Part shown: one piece after another, positions 40,655 through 51,768 of the stretch
Layout of the letters: every line of letters starts with the position of its first letter
Numbering within the stretch: the first letter of the stretch is position 1
Program-made: the position numbers and the translations under genes
DNA from: Oegoconia quadripuncta
Lineage: Eukaryota > Arthropoda > Insecta > Lepidoptera > Autostichidae
NCBI GenBank assembly: GCA_949316235.1
Contig: OX438748.1
Span: 1,739,001-1,803,000, forward strand
Reading direction: 5' to 3'
DNA length: 64,000 nt
The notes under the pieces: generated by a model
The model's database searches: none
Told to the model about the DNA's origin: nothing
What the model saw: the letters and a program-made list of their open reading frames with translations, nothing else

Positions 40655-42784
40655 TAGACTAATAAGTCTGAAAATAATATGCTGATGATGATGAAAAATG
40701 TTTTGAATCATACTAGATTATGTTAATCGTTTTAATAATAACAAGTTCTGCAGCACTAAAATAAAACTTCACTTTTGCTACGCATCCTGAGCAGTAGCGA
40801 GCGTGGTCAATAAGAACCCATGTTACCAGAGTGTATATATCATCTAATGTGGTAATAAAGATGTCTACGTCTGCACAAACTAATAAATGACACGAAATGT
40901 TTATAGGAAGAGGTCTCGTGTCGCCCAATAATGAAGTCTCCATGAGCTCGTGTCTCTAAACAAACGTAATTTCGTTGTAAATAACAAGATCAACATAAAT
41001 TTTGTAAGATTTGTAGTTAGTTTCTATTGCAAAAATAATAAACACGTACATAATTAGAGACATTTGAAGCTTTTTATATAAAATTTCAATCAGTTCAAAT
41101 TTTCTCTGGGGTATTTTAATAGATATCAAAGTTTATTTATCGTGACCAAAAAATAACATTGTATAGTCTCCTGCAAACCTTATACAAAAAATAAATCGTG
41201 CGTGATTGATTAAGAACCTATACATTTACTTAGCACATAGAGAAAGGTTTCATGGCTTAGAAATATATCGTTTGAAAAGGTTCCTGCTCCAGAAAATAAG
41301 GATGAAACTCAAAGGTTTTGTGATACAATTCAATTCGATTCGGTCGCGTCGTATACAAATCGAAATACACAAATGAAATAGAATCTACCTTCGCCTGAAA
41401 ACTAAACTTCAGTCATGGAGCCTCACTAAGAGGCGGTAAACTTGAGTACACAGATAGGTTGCACGCTTCCTTCAGTACTCAAACAATGACTGTAACTTAT
41501 TGCTGAATGGTGTGCATTTCGGAAACTGAGACGAAAACTATGACGTGCTATCGCAATTTAGTTTCACCTTACCTAGACAGGCATAATCAAAGAGAGTCAA
41601 ACTTAATTTCGGATTGTACATACATAGTATATAACAAATGCCATTACGTAAACCACAACGATATTGTGAAATACCTACATGAAAATTTATTTCATTGTAT
41701 TGCCTTTTTATTAAAGAAAAAGAAAAAAGAAAAAGAAAAATATACTTATACTAATATTTCACAGATTACTTGTTGCTCTGGCATTATCTTGTTATTTACT
41801 ATGGAAGTGTTTAATCACAATGGAGGTATACATCAACAGCCTTACGTTGTCACTTCTGGGGCACAGCTTTCTATCCCTATAGACCAATGTCTTGGCTTAA
41901 CCACTGCCTTCAATTTAAATTGACTCTACAGCTCCTTCGGAAAGATACATCATTGAGAAAAATATTAATGGTTTCAATAAAGATGGAAATAAAACTTCCT
42001 AGGTCCTAAACTTATTAGAGAAGGAGAGAGGGTTAATTTGTTCTTAACGAAAAGATATAATTAGTTTGAGTAACGAACAAAAGTAGACGGTAACACAAGA
42101 GCACGATCTAAGTGAAGTTGGAAGTTTGAAAGCAATTTGGGACGTTTTATTCCTTAGGGTAACTTTGATCCTCTGATCTATGATAAGTCAAGTTTCAATT
42201 TCAAGCTCAGTTTCATTTTAATGCTTAGCTGAACATCTTAACACTTATAGATGGATCTCATTTTAATTATATTATACCTATTTTATATACCAAATATTTG
42301 TCTATTCTATGAATTCTGTGAGGGGTGATATGATCGAAAAGGGCTTAAATGATGAGGTAACGTCTGATAGAGAAGATTGGAAGAAAAAGAGGTATTGCGC
42401 TTACCTCATATTAATTGGGACTAGAGCATGAAGATGATGACTTGTCTATTCTAACGATGATACTAGTTCACTGTTCTGCTGTATATATGATGTTATTCTC
42501 AAAATCGTATCCACGGGTAGGTCCGAAATCAATAACACATATATTTTTAATTAGATTTGATGCCTATCTATGCTGGACCTGAAGTATGTGACCCCACTGA
42601 CTCGAATGCTGGTAACTTAGTACTTTCACTATCACTTAGTCGCTCTTTAGCACCCTTTTTGAGGTCATCGGTCGTCGATCCTAGTCTCTACCAGAAATCA
42701 CAATTTTTCGTGGAATTTTTACCATAAGCGACACCAGCATTAATAGCATACCAGGCGTGATAAACGTTATGTCGCGCAAGATAA
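40655..42784. other. Unassigned, 2.1 kb
   Basis: A 138-codon frame at 41507-41923 spans a Lys/Glu run from an AAGAAAAAG tract (41715-41745) and has no recognised domain. No splice signals or repeats were convincing. Confidence 0.4.
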
Positions 42785-42885
42785 TATTTGTCCAGCTCAT
42801 TCGTTTGGACGAAATATACAACTATCCTGCTCTCACGTCGCGTTGTGCGAGACAAACGATGTCATGATAATTCAAAATCATATAG
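42785..42885 (+). repeat. Dispersed repeat F, copy 3
   Basis: Longest copy: AATATTTGTCCAGCTCATTC, GGACGAAATATACAACTATC, then a GACAAACGATGTCATG end also present in copy 2. Confidence 0.55.
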
Positions 42886-43372
42886 ATACCTACATACACC
42901 CGAAAAACATTACCTTCCTTAGTGGGGAAGTCGAGTAAAAATATTGTGGGTACAGATTATCTACAGAGCACAGATTCTGTGGATCGCAGAGTCAATTTTA
43001 GGTGGGTAATGCCAACCAATACAGACAGACATTAGTTAATATTCAGTAACTCGTAATGGTCGATACAAGGGAACTTGTCAGGAGTTTCCTGTCAGCCACT
43101 GCATTTTATGCCTCCGGGAACGAAGTTGGAAACAGTTCTCTTTATGAGCTAGTAGACACATTATTATACATAGTTGGTTTATGTTATTTATGCTAACTCG
43201 GTGTATTATCGTACTTCGTTTACTTTGTACACTCATTGTTTATTGTTTGCAAAATAATCATTTTCTCTTTGTCAATTTTTGTTGTTATTAATTCCCTAAG
43301 ATGCGACTGCTTGTTGCTTTACAGTCATACATAACTATTCTCTTTTAACTTAGATAATTTTTTTATAAAATA
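42886..43372. other. Unassigned
   Basis: No feature seen. Confidence 0.3.
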
Positions 43373-43495
43373 CTAGCGACTGCGTTCCCGTGAAACATTA
43401 ACCAAATTTTGTCCAAATCCGTCCAGCCGTTTAGGCATGAAGTTGTAACAAACACACATACACACGTACAAACTTTCGCATTTATAATATTAGTT
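43373..43495 (-). mobile_element. Lep1-type Helitron-like element, short
   Basis: CTAG at 43373, GTCCAAATCCGTCCAGCCGT in the middle and TTTCGCATTTATAATATTAG at the end; the GC-rich hairpin is eroded. Confidence 0.65.
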
Positions 43496-43959
43496 GGATT
43501 CAATTTTGTAATCTGTATACGTCCAACATGTTCAACATGTTCCGAGGATAGTATCCTGCTAGCATAATATTAAACAAACATTTTTATAGCTCATTTTCAT
43601 TTTCCACTTTAATGGAAATGACACCTCTGTAGACCTTTAAAACTTTTTGAAACATTTACTTCAAACAAATCCCTAAAACATGGAGAAGCTAATTAACTTA
43701 AGCATTTATGAATAGCAAGTCCATTTTACAGTTATGTAAACTGTACACGTCCAACTTATTCAAGTTTCACCCGGCGGCGACCGTGCTTGCAGGAGGCGAG
43801 CAAGTTGCCATAGCAGGGTCCTAAGTTTGTTTGCAGACTGTTAGTGAATTTTCCGCCCGGCCTCCCGTGCAGACGTGCAAATCCGGTAGGCTCCTACCGA
43901 GATGAATTTGTTAATTAAGCAATTGACATGAATTATGGCAATCTATAATATAAATATAA
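43496..43959. other. Unassigned, with a GC-rich patch
   Basis: 43745-43905 is markedly GC-rich and not repeat-like, with a minus-strand ATG frame of 14 codons and a small palindrome GGTAGGCTCCTACC. It could be an untranslated or first exon; unproven. Confidence 0.3.
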
Positions 43960-44053
43960 ATATCCTTATAGACGTATGTCTAGTAGATGGTGCTGTGTGT
44001 ATACACATGCAGTAAGTAACTACAGGTTTGTGTTGTGGATAGCAGATGGATCT
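43960..44053 (-). mobile_element. SINE-C tail fragment
   Basis: TATCCTTATAGACGTATGTC, AGATGGTGCTGTGTGTAT and GTTTGTGTTGTGGATAGCAG on plus; minus orientation. Confidence 0.55.
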
Positions 44054-44149
44054 ATAACTCTTGAAATTATTCTCATTTATTAAAAGATAAACTATATCTA
44101 AGCTAGAATGTTATTTAGGATGAAATAGTTTTGTCGAACTAATTGGAAT

Positions 44150-44570
44150 TAGTTTAAAGCGACATATGGATCGCTCAGCACTATGGGCCTCATAAGAAGG
44201 CTCAAGGTCACCCAAAGGGCAATGGAGAGACTGGAGAGAGTAAACTCGGAGTCTCCCCGCGGAAATGAATCAGAAATGAGGAGATCCGCAGGAGAACCAA
44301 GGTGACCTATATAGCTCGAAGAATTGCCAAAATTAAGTGACAGTAGAGGCACATTGCGCGCAGGACCGACGGCTGATAGTGCGGAAATATTCTCGAGTGG
44401 CGACCACGTACCGGAAAACGAAGCATGGGCAGGTTCCGATGATTTGGTAAAGATTGCGGGAATTAAGCCGTTGGATGCGGGCAGAGTAGGACCGATCGTT
44501 GTGGAGATCTTTGCGCGATGACTTTGTACAGAAGTGGATATTGTTCGGCTGATGTCATAATGATGCTGAT
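44150..44570 (+). pseudogene. RTE-like reverse transcriptase C-terminus, degenerate
   Basis: Broken frames of the same block as 40040 (LIRRLKVTQRAMERLERV, TYIARRIAKI, DDLVKIAGIKPLDAG) ending in a GATGATGCTGATGAA tail. Confidence 0.65.
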
Positions 44571-44919
44571 GAATAGTGACTTGTTGTTAAACAAACAAAA
44601 ATCTTGTCTCTATTACATTCTAACCAAAATCATTTTATTTCTAAACAAAAGTTCTCTTCGAAAACTGTAAATAGCTGTCTAAAACACGCCGCATGTTGGA
44701 AAAGAGAAGTCGACCCCGGAAACATTCCGAGATAAGGCAGACGCGCTAACTTTCCCCACAAGCAAATCTTAGACGCACACTAGTTCAGATTCCAAGTAAA
44801 GTACCTAGACGACACGTCTCATAACGTAAATTGAGCTTTGCAAACACCTTGTGTCTAGATTTCTAGAAAGATATTTACGAAAATAAATGGTAGACAAAAC
44901 CTGAGTCACGTTACAATAA
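44571..44919. other. Unassigned
   Basis: No feature seen. Confidence 0.3.
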
Positions 44920-46416
44920 AGCGGCAAGTCCCCGGGACATGACGCGCTAAGCATAGAGCACCTGCAGCACGCGGGCGTGCATGCGCCTCGTGTGCTCGCT
45001 ATGTTCTACACCTTCTGTGTGGGACATACTTACTTACCAGGGGACCTGATGAAAACGTTGGTCGTGCCGGTCCCAAAGAACAAAACGGGCGACGCATCAG
45101 ACAAAAATAACTATAGACCAATATCGCTGGCAACTATAGTGGCTAAGGTGCTGGACGGTTTGCTTGATAGACAACTGAACAAACATTTACATCTACATGA
45201 CGCGCAGTTTGGATTTCGGCCTGAACTATCTACTGAAGCGGCAGTTCTGTGTCTCAAGCATACTGTCCGGTACTATACCGATAGGGACACACCAGTATTT
45301 GCTTGTTTTTTGGATCTTTCCAGGGCCTTTGATCTGGTTTCATATGAAAGGCTTTGGAAAAAACTTTCTGAGAATGCTGAGCTTCCCTGTGAGCTGATAC
45401 AAATTTTCAAATATTGGTATGGCAACCAATGCAATTATGTGAAATGGGCAGGCGCGCTGTCAGACGTGTACAGGTTGGAGTGTGGGGTGCGGCAGGGGGG
45501 GCTAAGTTCGCCAAAACTCTTCAACCTGTACATGGACGAGTTGATCCGTGAGCTCAGCAGCACCGGCGTGGGGTGTTCTGTTGACGGTACATTTTTTAAC
45601 AACATAAGTTACGCTGACGATATGGTGCTGCTGAGCCCGTCGATCAGAGCCCTCAGGCAGTTACTCAGTGTCTGTGAACGTTATGCCGCGACCCATGGAC
45701 TCGTATATAACGCCACTAAGAGCGAGTTACTAGTATTTAAGGCGGGTACTAAAGCCTATTCTGACGTGCCCCCAGTAACTCTTCGAGGAACGCCTCTCAA
45801 ACGTGTGTCACAATTTAAATACCTGGGGCACTGGGTGACGGAGACGCTGAGTGACGACCTTGACATAGACAGAGAGCGCAGGGCGCTGGCCGTCAGATGT
45901 AATATGTTGGCCCGTAGGTTTGCTAAATGTACTGCCGACGTGAAGATAACTTTGTTTAAAGCTTATTGCCAGTCATTTTATACATGCAGCCTATGGGTCA
46001 AGTATACGCAGAAGACGTACAGCGCCCTGCGTGTTATGTACAATGATGGTTTCAGAATGCTGTTGGGGCTGCCACGTTACTGTAGTGCGTCGGGGATGTT
46101 TACTGAGGCACAAATAGACACCTTTCAGGCCATTATCCGTAAGAGAGTCGCATCCCTGTTGCACAGAGTTCGTGGTAGCGCCAACAGTCTTCTGTCCGTC
46201 ATAGCGAGCAGAATGGACAGCCCTATCCTTAGGCACTGGAACTCGTTACATGCTAGTGTGGCGGTTCTAGTGTCTAAGTGATTATCTAATACATTTTTAT
46301 ATAATTTTGGATGTATGTGTTACTAACCCTAGCTTGTAAGATTATAATTGTTTACTAACACTATGGACACAGTCCGAAATAAATTATTATTATTATTATT
46401 ATTATTATTATAATAA
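44918..46416 (+). mobile_element. 5'-truncated LINE with (ATT)n tail
   Basis: A short 3' UTR follows the reverse transcriptase stop, with AATAAA at 46379 and (ATT)n to about 46412. Target duplications were not clear. Confidence 0.75.
44920..46281 (+). CDS. Non-LTR retrotransposon reverse transcriptase, 5'-truncated
   Basis: An open frame of 453 residues from AGC at 44920 (after an in-phase TAA) to TGA. It starts SGKSPGHDALSIEHLQHAG, which is reverse transcriptase region 0, so the endonuclease and ORF1 are missing. Next come NNYRPISLATIV, QFGFRPELST, FLDLSRAFD (catalytic Asp), GVRQGGLSSP and SYADDMVLL (the catalytic pair) near residue 230. After these come a KSELLVFKAG thumb segment and a cysteine-poor C-terminus. 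The enzyme would copy element RNA onto nicked chromosomal DNA. All three catalytic aspartates are present and there are no stops or frameshifts, suggesting a young insertion. The GVGCSVDG-YADD spacing suggests the CR1 superfamily (Daphne/Rex1-like), but the clade is not certain. It cannot initiate properly as it lacks its own start. Confidence 0.85.
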   Translation, partial: SGKSPGHDALSIEHLQHAGVHAPRVLAMFYTFCVGHTYLPGDLMKTLVVPVPKNKTGDASDKNNYRPISLATIVAKVLDGLLDRQLNKHLHLHDAQFGFRPELSTEAAVLCLKHTVRYYTDRDTPVFACFLDLSRAFDLVSYERLWKKLSENAELPCELIQIFKYWYGNQCNYVKWAGALSDVYRLECGVRQGGLSSPKLFNLYMDELIRELSSTGVGCSVDGTFFNNISYADDMVLLSPSIRALRQLLSVCERYAATHGLVYNATKSELLVFKAGTKAYSDVPPVTLRGTPLKRVSQFKYLGHWVTETLSDDLDIDRERRALAVRCNMLARRFAKCTADVKITLFKAYCQSFYTCSLWVKYTQKTYSALRVMYNDGFRMLLGLPRYCSASGMFTEAQIDTFQAIIRKRVASLLHRVRGSANSLLSVIASRMDSPILRHWNSLHASVAVLVSK

Positions 46417-47189
46417 AAAATGTTATCCGTTATATTTCATACTGACATCGCTAATAAATAATAAGTCATAAGAAGCGACTTAAGTTGCTTTTTTGGGCAG
46501 GATTTATCCCAATTGACAAGTTGGGTAGGCTATTGAACCGCAGATTTTTGGGAGCTCTGCACCAATGGTGGTGTCACAAAGGTCTTTCAGTCTGATGAAC
46601 CTTCAAGCCACCCATACGGGTCATATTTTCCAAATTATTTATTATTTATCGTGCGAATTCCCTTAAACCGTAGGCTCCTAAGTATAGCAGGCCGTGAGTC
46701 ATAATCCACCGCATAGGTAGACTAAGTATTGTGTTCTATTTTTATCATCAAAATTATTTTGTGCAATAAAAACTATTTGTTTTCTATTGTATTTTATTAA
46801 GCAGAATTCTTTCCCTTTTCAAAGGACAGTCACTGGTCTGCAAAATAGTTACTAAAACATTTCAGGTTGAACACATATAGACGTGCTATAGAGCACATTT
46901 AAAATATTTTACTCTAGTCTATAAATCACCTTTATTGAAGTTCGAGCTGCGCAGAAACTGTTGCACCATTGTTCACAACTGTGAAACTGTAACTTTGTGT
47001 TTATATTTGGAAACAGACTCCATAGTTTAAATTGAAGGCTATTGTATTTTATCAACTCAATTTCTCTGAGAGATTTTTAATAACGGGAAATAGGAGCGCT
47101 TCATACATCACGTAACGCTAAGGAAGGATTATAAAATTTCCGAGGAGCAATTACGTCGCCATTCATAGGTAAACCAGTTTACTATCTTA
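46417..47189. other. Unassigned
   Basis: No feature seen. Confidence 0.35.
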
Positions 47190-47358
47190 CTTTTTTACGA
47201 GTTAGAACTTGACATCAATCACACCTTATGTTAAGGGAAGATGAGGCCAAAAGTGGTAGCATACTGATCCGGAAACGCAATCCTATATTTGGAGGACTGG
47301 CTATGTTATCTCTGACAACCGGATCACAACAATGCCATTTAACATTGCTGTTTGGCGG
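47190..47358 (-). mobile_element. SINE-A, 5'-truncated
   Basis: Tail and distal body in minus orientation, ending at TTTGGCGGC; head absent. Confidence 0.75.
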
Positions 47359-47394
47359 CTTCTTATTATAATAATTAATAGTTATCTAGATATA

Positions 47395-47500
47395 TATAGA
47401 TAGAGGAAGAGATCTCTAAAAGAGATAAGTCCACTTTTGTACATGACCTATTGTTTGTTCTCTGTTATATGTAATTTTTGGTTCAATAAAGAATATATAT
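47395..47500 (+). mobile_element. LINE 3' end
   Basis: GAAGAGATCTCTAAAAGAGA, CTTTTGTACATGACCTATTG and TTCAATAAAGAATATATA; plus-strand sister of 16350-16480. Confidence 0.6.
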
Positions 47501-48496
47501 ACGACATGAAAATGATAGTATTTTCCAAAAAATATACCATCAGTAAGTATAATAAATGGTCACAAAGTGTTTTGTTGCTTAAACTCAATGGCTAGAAGTA
47601 GGTTCTATTATACAACTCCCTGCTCTTTGGTTGAAAATCAGAACGATTGTACCAAATTATTAAATTCTCATTCATCAGAATTTAAATTTATGTAACATTT
47701 TTCCACGTTGACTACCCACTCCCGGAATGTTTCATAAAGATAGAATCAGAAATGGATAAAAGTTGGTCAAAAATCATCTCAATAAAACCTGAGTTTGTTG
47801 AAAAAACATTCAGTACTTTAACCTCTTGAACTTCTTTCATACATTTTAATTTGATGTCGTTAATTAAAATGGACGGTATTTATACCCACAATCCCTTTTA
47901 GCATAAATAATTAATTATACAGTTAAAAATTAAAAAAACCCGTTCTACTCTGCTGCTTTTAGGAATTTTATAAATCCCCTCCATTTCAGATTGAGTTATA
48001 AATGTAAATATAAACATTTTATGGCTACCCACAGTTCAGTGAGCATACTACGCATTTTGCTCGGAAGATCGAAGCCTAAGTCCCGAGGAACCCCCTGGAG
48101 GCTACACAGCGATTGAGACAAATTCTTTTTAAGCTTTGCCAGACATTATGATAATAGGACAACATAAAAATTTACAACGCCGATCTTGTATCAAACAACA
48201 CATCATCGTTAATTGGTAGTTCGATCACAGATTACTAATAAGTTACTAAAGTGTTCGATTTACTGTTTGGTATATATATTGGATAGCATTCCATATTAGT
48301 ATATTGTGACCGTTGTACGTTCCACCTCCGAAAGACTAAAAGCCACAAGTCGCTTACTGCGTAATACTGCAGGAAAATAATAGCGGAGCGCCCTACTATT
48401 TGCATCTCTTTCCCGCCCATATAAATGTCGACAAGGGACAGAAATATAAGGCACTCGCCAATTTATTCGCATTTCACTTAATTATTCTGTAAAATG
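47501..48496. other. Unassigned, 1 kb
   Basis: AT-rich; no coding frame, RNA gene or recognised repeat. A GC-richer piece at 48050-48120 is unexplained. Confidence 0.35.
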
Positions 48497-48815
48497 ATAC
48501 AACGTGGTCTCTGATTATTGGCCTCATAAGAAAGCTATATGAACGAGCAATGAGAGAGAGCGATGCTCGATGTTTTACTACAAGATCGAATTAGGAAGAA
48601 AGAAATCCGTAAAAGAACGAATGCCACCGATAACATAGCCCAACCAATTAGTAAGTTGAAAACGCCACAATTCGTGGGGCTGACGACCGATGGAGCTTAA
48701 AAGTCCTAGAATGAAGGCTACACACAAGTCCACAAGGTGGACGAACAACATAATAAAGGTCGCCGAGAGTAACTGGATGTACGCCTTTCCCAACCGTAAA
48801 TCATTCTATGGCTGA
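48497..48815 (+). pseudogene. RTE-like reverse transcriptase C-terminus, degenerate
   Basis: TTWSLIIGLIRKLYERAMRE-like start, then RIRKKEIRKRTNATD and KWTNNIIKVAESNWMYAFPN with several frameshifts. Third relic of the block at 40040. Confidence 0.65.
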
Positions 48816-48835
48816 TATAATGACACCTTAATACG

Positions 48836-49120
48836 TGGTGCAGTCGTAAGTGGTTTTATTCCTTCCTATTAGCAAAGCGACCTCTGACGCCTTCATTCCT
48901 TGAATGATTGAGCAGAAATGGCATTTTGGGAGAGCACAATAAACAGTCCTTTTCATTTAAAAGCATTAAGCCAAGTTGGAGACCTACAAAGCAGCTAGAA
49001 ATCACCGTTGTCTGTCAAACACTAGTTCACAAATCTGCACAGGGCCCACATTATGGATTATGGCCCATACTCTCCTAGTAACAGGAGATTGTGCCGCAAT
49101 ATAAGGCTGTTGATGTATAC
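48836..49120 (+). mobile_element. 5S-type SINE body with SINE-D-like tail
   Basis: 48836-49010 follows the body of the 5S-derived SINE (GGTGCAGTCGTAAGTGG, CATTTAAAAGCATTAAGCCA, TTGGAGACCTACAAAGC). 49015-49120 follows SINE-D (CTGCACAGGGCCCACATTAT, GCCCATACTCTCCTAGTAAC) and ends GTTGATG. Confidence 0.45.
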
Positions 49121-49159
49121 CTCCTTTGACTAAACTTCCATAGTAAATAACAAGATATT

Positions 49160-49417
49160 TCTTTTATGCACAACCCGTTAACACCCGACGTTAATTGAAT
49201 ATGAGGCCGAAGATGGAAGCGTCCTGACCCGGAAATCTTAACTCTGACAACCGAAACACAACAACTTAGATAAAATGGTGGTAGTTAGCAGGTGGACATT
49301 TAATAAAATGCCCTACCACCAACCAAACCGAGTGCTAAACCTGTACCCCGCTGGGGATCAAACCAGCGACCTCCGATTCATAAACCCTATGATGTTTAAT
49401 TCAGTCGCGGAGGCGGT
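49160..49417 (-). mobile_element. SINE-A with internal deletions
   Basis: Tail at 49160, head at 49345-49417 (CGACCTCCGATTCATAAACC on plus); about 40 bp missing in the middle. Confidence 0.8.
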
Positions 49418-49686
49418 CAGAAAAAATATGCTAGAGCAACACGTAATCTGTGAAATATTAGTATAAGTACAGCCATGTGTCACGGGCTTTCTCTTTCTTT
49501 ACTGTATCCAAGAAAAAGGCCATAAAAAACAAGGCGTTAAAATGGTATCTCCTGACAAACATTAGGTTCAACGATTTCACGAACCTCGGTTGAGCCCGTT
49601 ACAGTTTATTCACGGGTAGACAAGATTTTCTACTAAACTATTATAGCTTGTACCTATTTTTATTATTTGTTGTTTTACTATAGTGT
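49418..49686. other. Unassigned
   Basis: No feature seen. Confidence 0.3.
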
Positions 49687-49777
49687 GTACTAGAATCAGT
49701 CTGGAAGTCTGTGGTCTCTGCCTACCCCAATGGGAAACAGGCGTGACATTATGTATGTATGTATGTACTAGAATCAG
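49687..49777 (+). mobile_element. 65-bp LINE tail with 13-bp target duplication
   Basis: The insert 49700-49764 is TCTGCCTACCCCAATGGGAA, ACAGGCGTGACATT and an (ATGT)n tail. GTACTAGAATCAG flanks it exactly at 49687-49699 and 49765-49777. Confidence 0.8.
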
Positions 49778-49875
49778 ACCAAGTTTGAAAGTTGTTTGAA
49801 AGATATTTCTATAATTATATTTTTAACTTATGTAGATTAGACTAATTTCACAAATACACACATTGTAGTTACTAT

Positions 49876-50037
49876 TTTTTTATGCACAACGGGTTGGTAC
49901 TTGACCTCAATCACACCTGATGTTAAGTGGAGATGAGGTCAAAGGTGGAAGAGTACTGACCCGGAAGCTCCAACACATTTGGGGGACTGGCTATCTTATC
50001 TCTGACAACCGGAACACAACAATGCTATTAATATTAC
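49876..50037 (-). mobile_element. SINE-A, 5'-truncated
   Basis: Well-preserved tail and distal body ending at AATGCTATTAATATT; head absent. Confidence 0.8.
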
Positions 50038-50403
50038 CTGACATTCAATTTGGTAAATATAGAGTTCCCCAAACATAATTTAATTTCTGTTGAAATCGAT
50101 ACATTGCTCGTGCATTTGAAAACGTTATGGTGCCCGTAATTCTTATTATTGATAAGCGTTTATTTAAGATGGACGTAAACGCTGCTGCTACGATAGCGTA
50201 AACGTAGAGTCCGTAAATCATCCGCAAATCTCTGTATTTAGAGCGATTCGTTATCGCTGTCTTGTGAATAGTATCGCAGCAGGGGATAACGTGCACGCGG
50301 CAGTTATCTTGTGGCCCGCAGTTTCGCGTAAATACTTTAGTGTCCTAATAATTATCAGTTTAGTTCATAGTTTTGATATGGGAACATGCTCTAAGTAATA
50401 AGG
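50038..50403. other. Unassigned
   Basis: The minus frame 50045-50296 has no recognised motif. Confidence 0.3.
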
Positions 50404-50543
50404 CCCATATTACAGAATGTTACTCAAGCAGAGATTGCGCTTGTGGACAGTTAAAAAGAGACAGTTTTATGTAACTTGTGTCTCGGCATCTCTTTCTATG
50501 TTGAAGCGCAGATCTACGCTTAAGCAACATTCTGATATACGGG
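50404..50543. mobile_element. 140-bp MITE with ~38-bp inverted ends
   Basis: CCCATATTACAGAATGTTAC...TTGCGCT at 50404-50441 mirrors the right end, whose reverse complement reads CCCGTATATCAGAATGTTGC...CTGCGCT. CTAAGTA occurs outside both ends (50391 and 50545), a possible target duplication. Confidence 0.65.
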
Positions 50544-50989
50544 ACTAAGTATGGGTTTTGCAGTCGATACTTTTGTTTTTTTATATTTCTCAGTTTTATG
50601 TTTGCTTATAACTTTGTTAAGTGCATTGTATTAAACTAATTACAAATTACTTTTAAATTACTCTTGTTTTTGTAAGTATATTCTTTATCTACTTGTAAAT
50701 GACTCCTCAATTATCTCCTTATTGGGATTTACTAGAAGATATCTCTTTAAAAGCTTTGTATATTTTTTATAGTATTGTCCTGGTAAGTTTGTATTTAATG
50801 TGTATGCTAATATAATGTGTTTAGAACAAAAAATATGTAGAACATGTAAACGTAATACAATTTTACAGTGTAATTTTAGTAATAAAAGAGTAGATTCTCA
50901 AACCGCGCATATTTGTTTCTATGTTGTGCACCGATTACTCCGAGATCTCGTGACTCTCCACAGAAAACTTTCTAGTAGGTACTGAAGCA
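50544..50989. other. Unassigned
   Basis: No feature seen. Confidence 0.3.
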
Positions 50990-51140
50990 CTACTCCCGCA
51001 GGATGATGTCATAGAAGATGTCCAGGACGCCACAGTATGAAGAAAATGAAGATGAGCCGGCGGAAAACTTCAAATCGTTGTCAGTGACAACTTTTATTTT
51101 TAAGGGTATCACGTACACAAATAACTTGATGAACTTTATA
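50990..51140 (-). CDS. Candidate terminal exon, unknown gene
   Basis: The minus-strand frame ends SSYCGVLDIFYDIILRE and TAG at 50992-50990. The last 14 codons (GGC GTC CTG GAC ATC TTC onward) have the GC-ending codon use of host genes, in contrast with the AT-rich flanks. An acceptor ATATACAG ending at 51141 would give phase 2 entry, matching the exon at 52283-52332, but its pyrimidine tract is poor and the first 30 codons are AT-rich. The opposite strand also has an open frame, 51018-51170 (MSRTPQYEENEDEPAENFKS...), so strand is not settled. Confidence 0.3.
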
Positions 51141-51768
51141 CTGTATATATGTATTATATATTTATGCTGAATAAAATAGAAGAGAAACAATAATAACAGA
51201 AAAGTATACGTCCAATCTTTTCAACGGCAAATTAAGAACTGATTAAACAAAAGCTACACAGAAAGAGAGAGAGAGAACAGGCAGAGTTCAAATTTTGAAT
51301 TTAAAATATTATGAATTAACCGAAAAAGAAACAATCAAGGAGAATACTGAAAAAAGAGAACCAACGAGTCGCATGGCGTCTCATTACAGTACTCATGTAT
51401 AAGAACTCTTTACAGTTGACGGAAAAAGTGCCGTGACTATACTAATACGCCAAGTTACACATCATATGTGAATTTGAGCTGGGCTAGGGCCCCAATCCCG
51501 CGCATTTCTGAATAGACATGTTTCCTTTGTCATTTTTCACTCGCCTAAACTTATAGTGAAACATAAGTATACGTGAAAGTGATAGATATATCAAACCCTA
51601 TTAATTGGTCGGCTTCTTGATGATGTAAATAGAGAAAGAAACTACATTGAAGTTGGTTGCTTTGCCATTTTTTAAAGGTTCAATTTCCTTTAAAAAAAAC
51701 AGTGTCACAGTTTTGTATGAATGACCCGAGATCCCAATTGCAAAGGCAGATTTGATGATTAGTGAAGG
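51141..51768. other. Unassigned
   Basis: A GA-rich run (AGAGAGAGAGAA) lies at 51262. No feature otherwise. Confidence 0.3.

Noticed and set aside
41507..41923. 138-codon plus frame
   Set aside because: AT-rich, includes a poly-Lys/Glu run from an A/G tract; no domain, splice site or codon bias.
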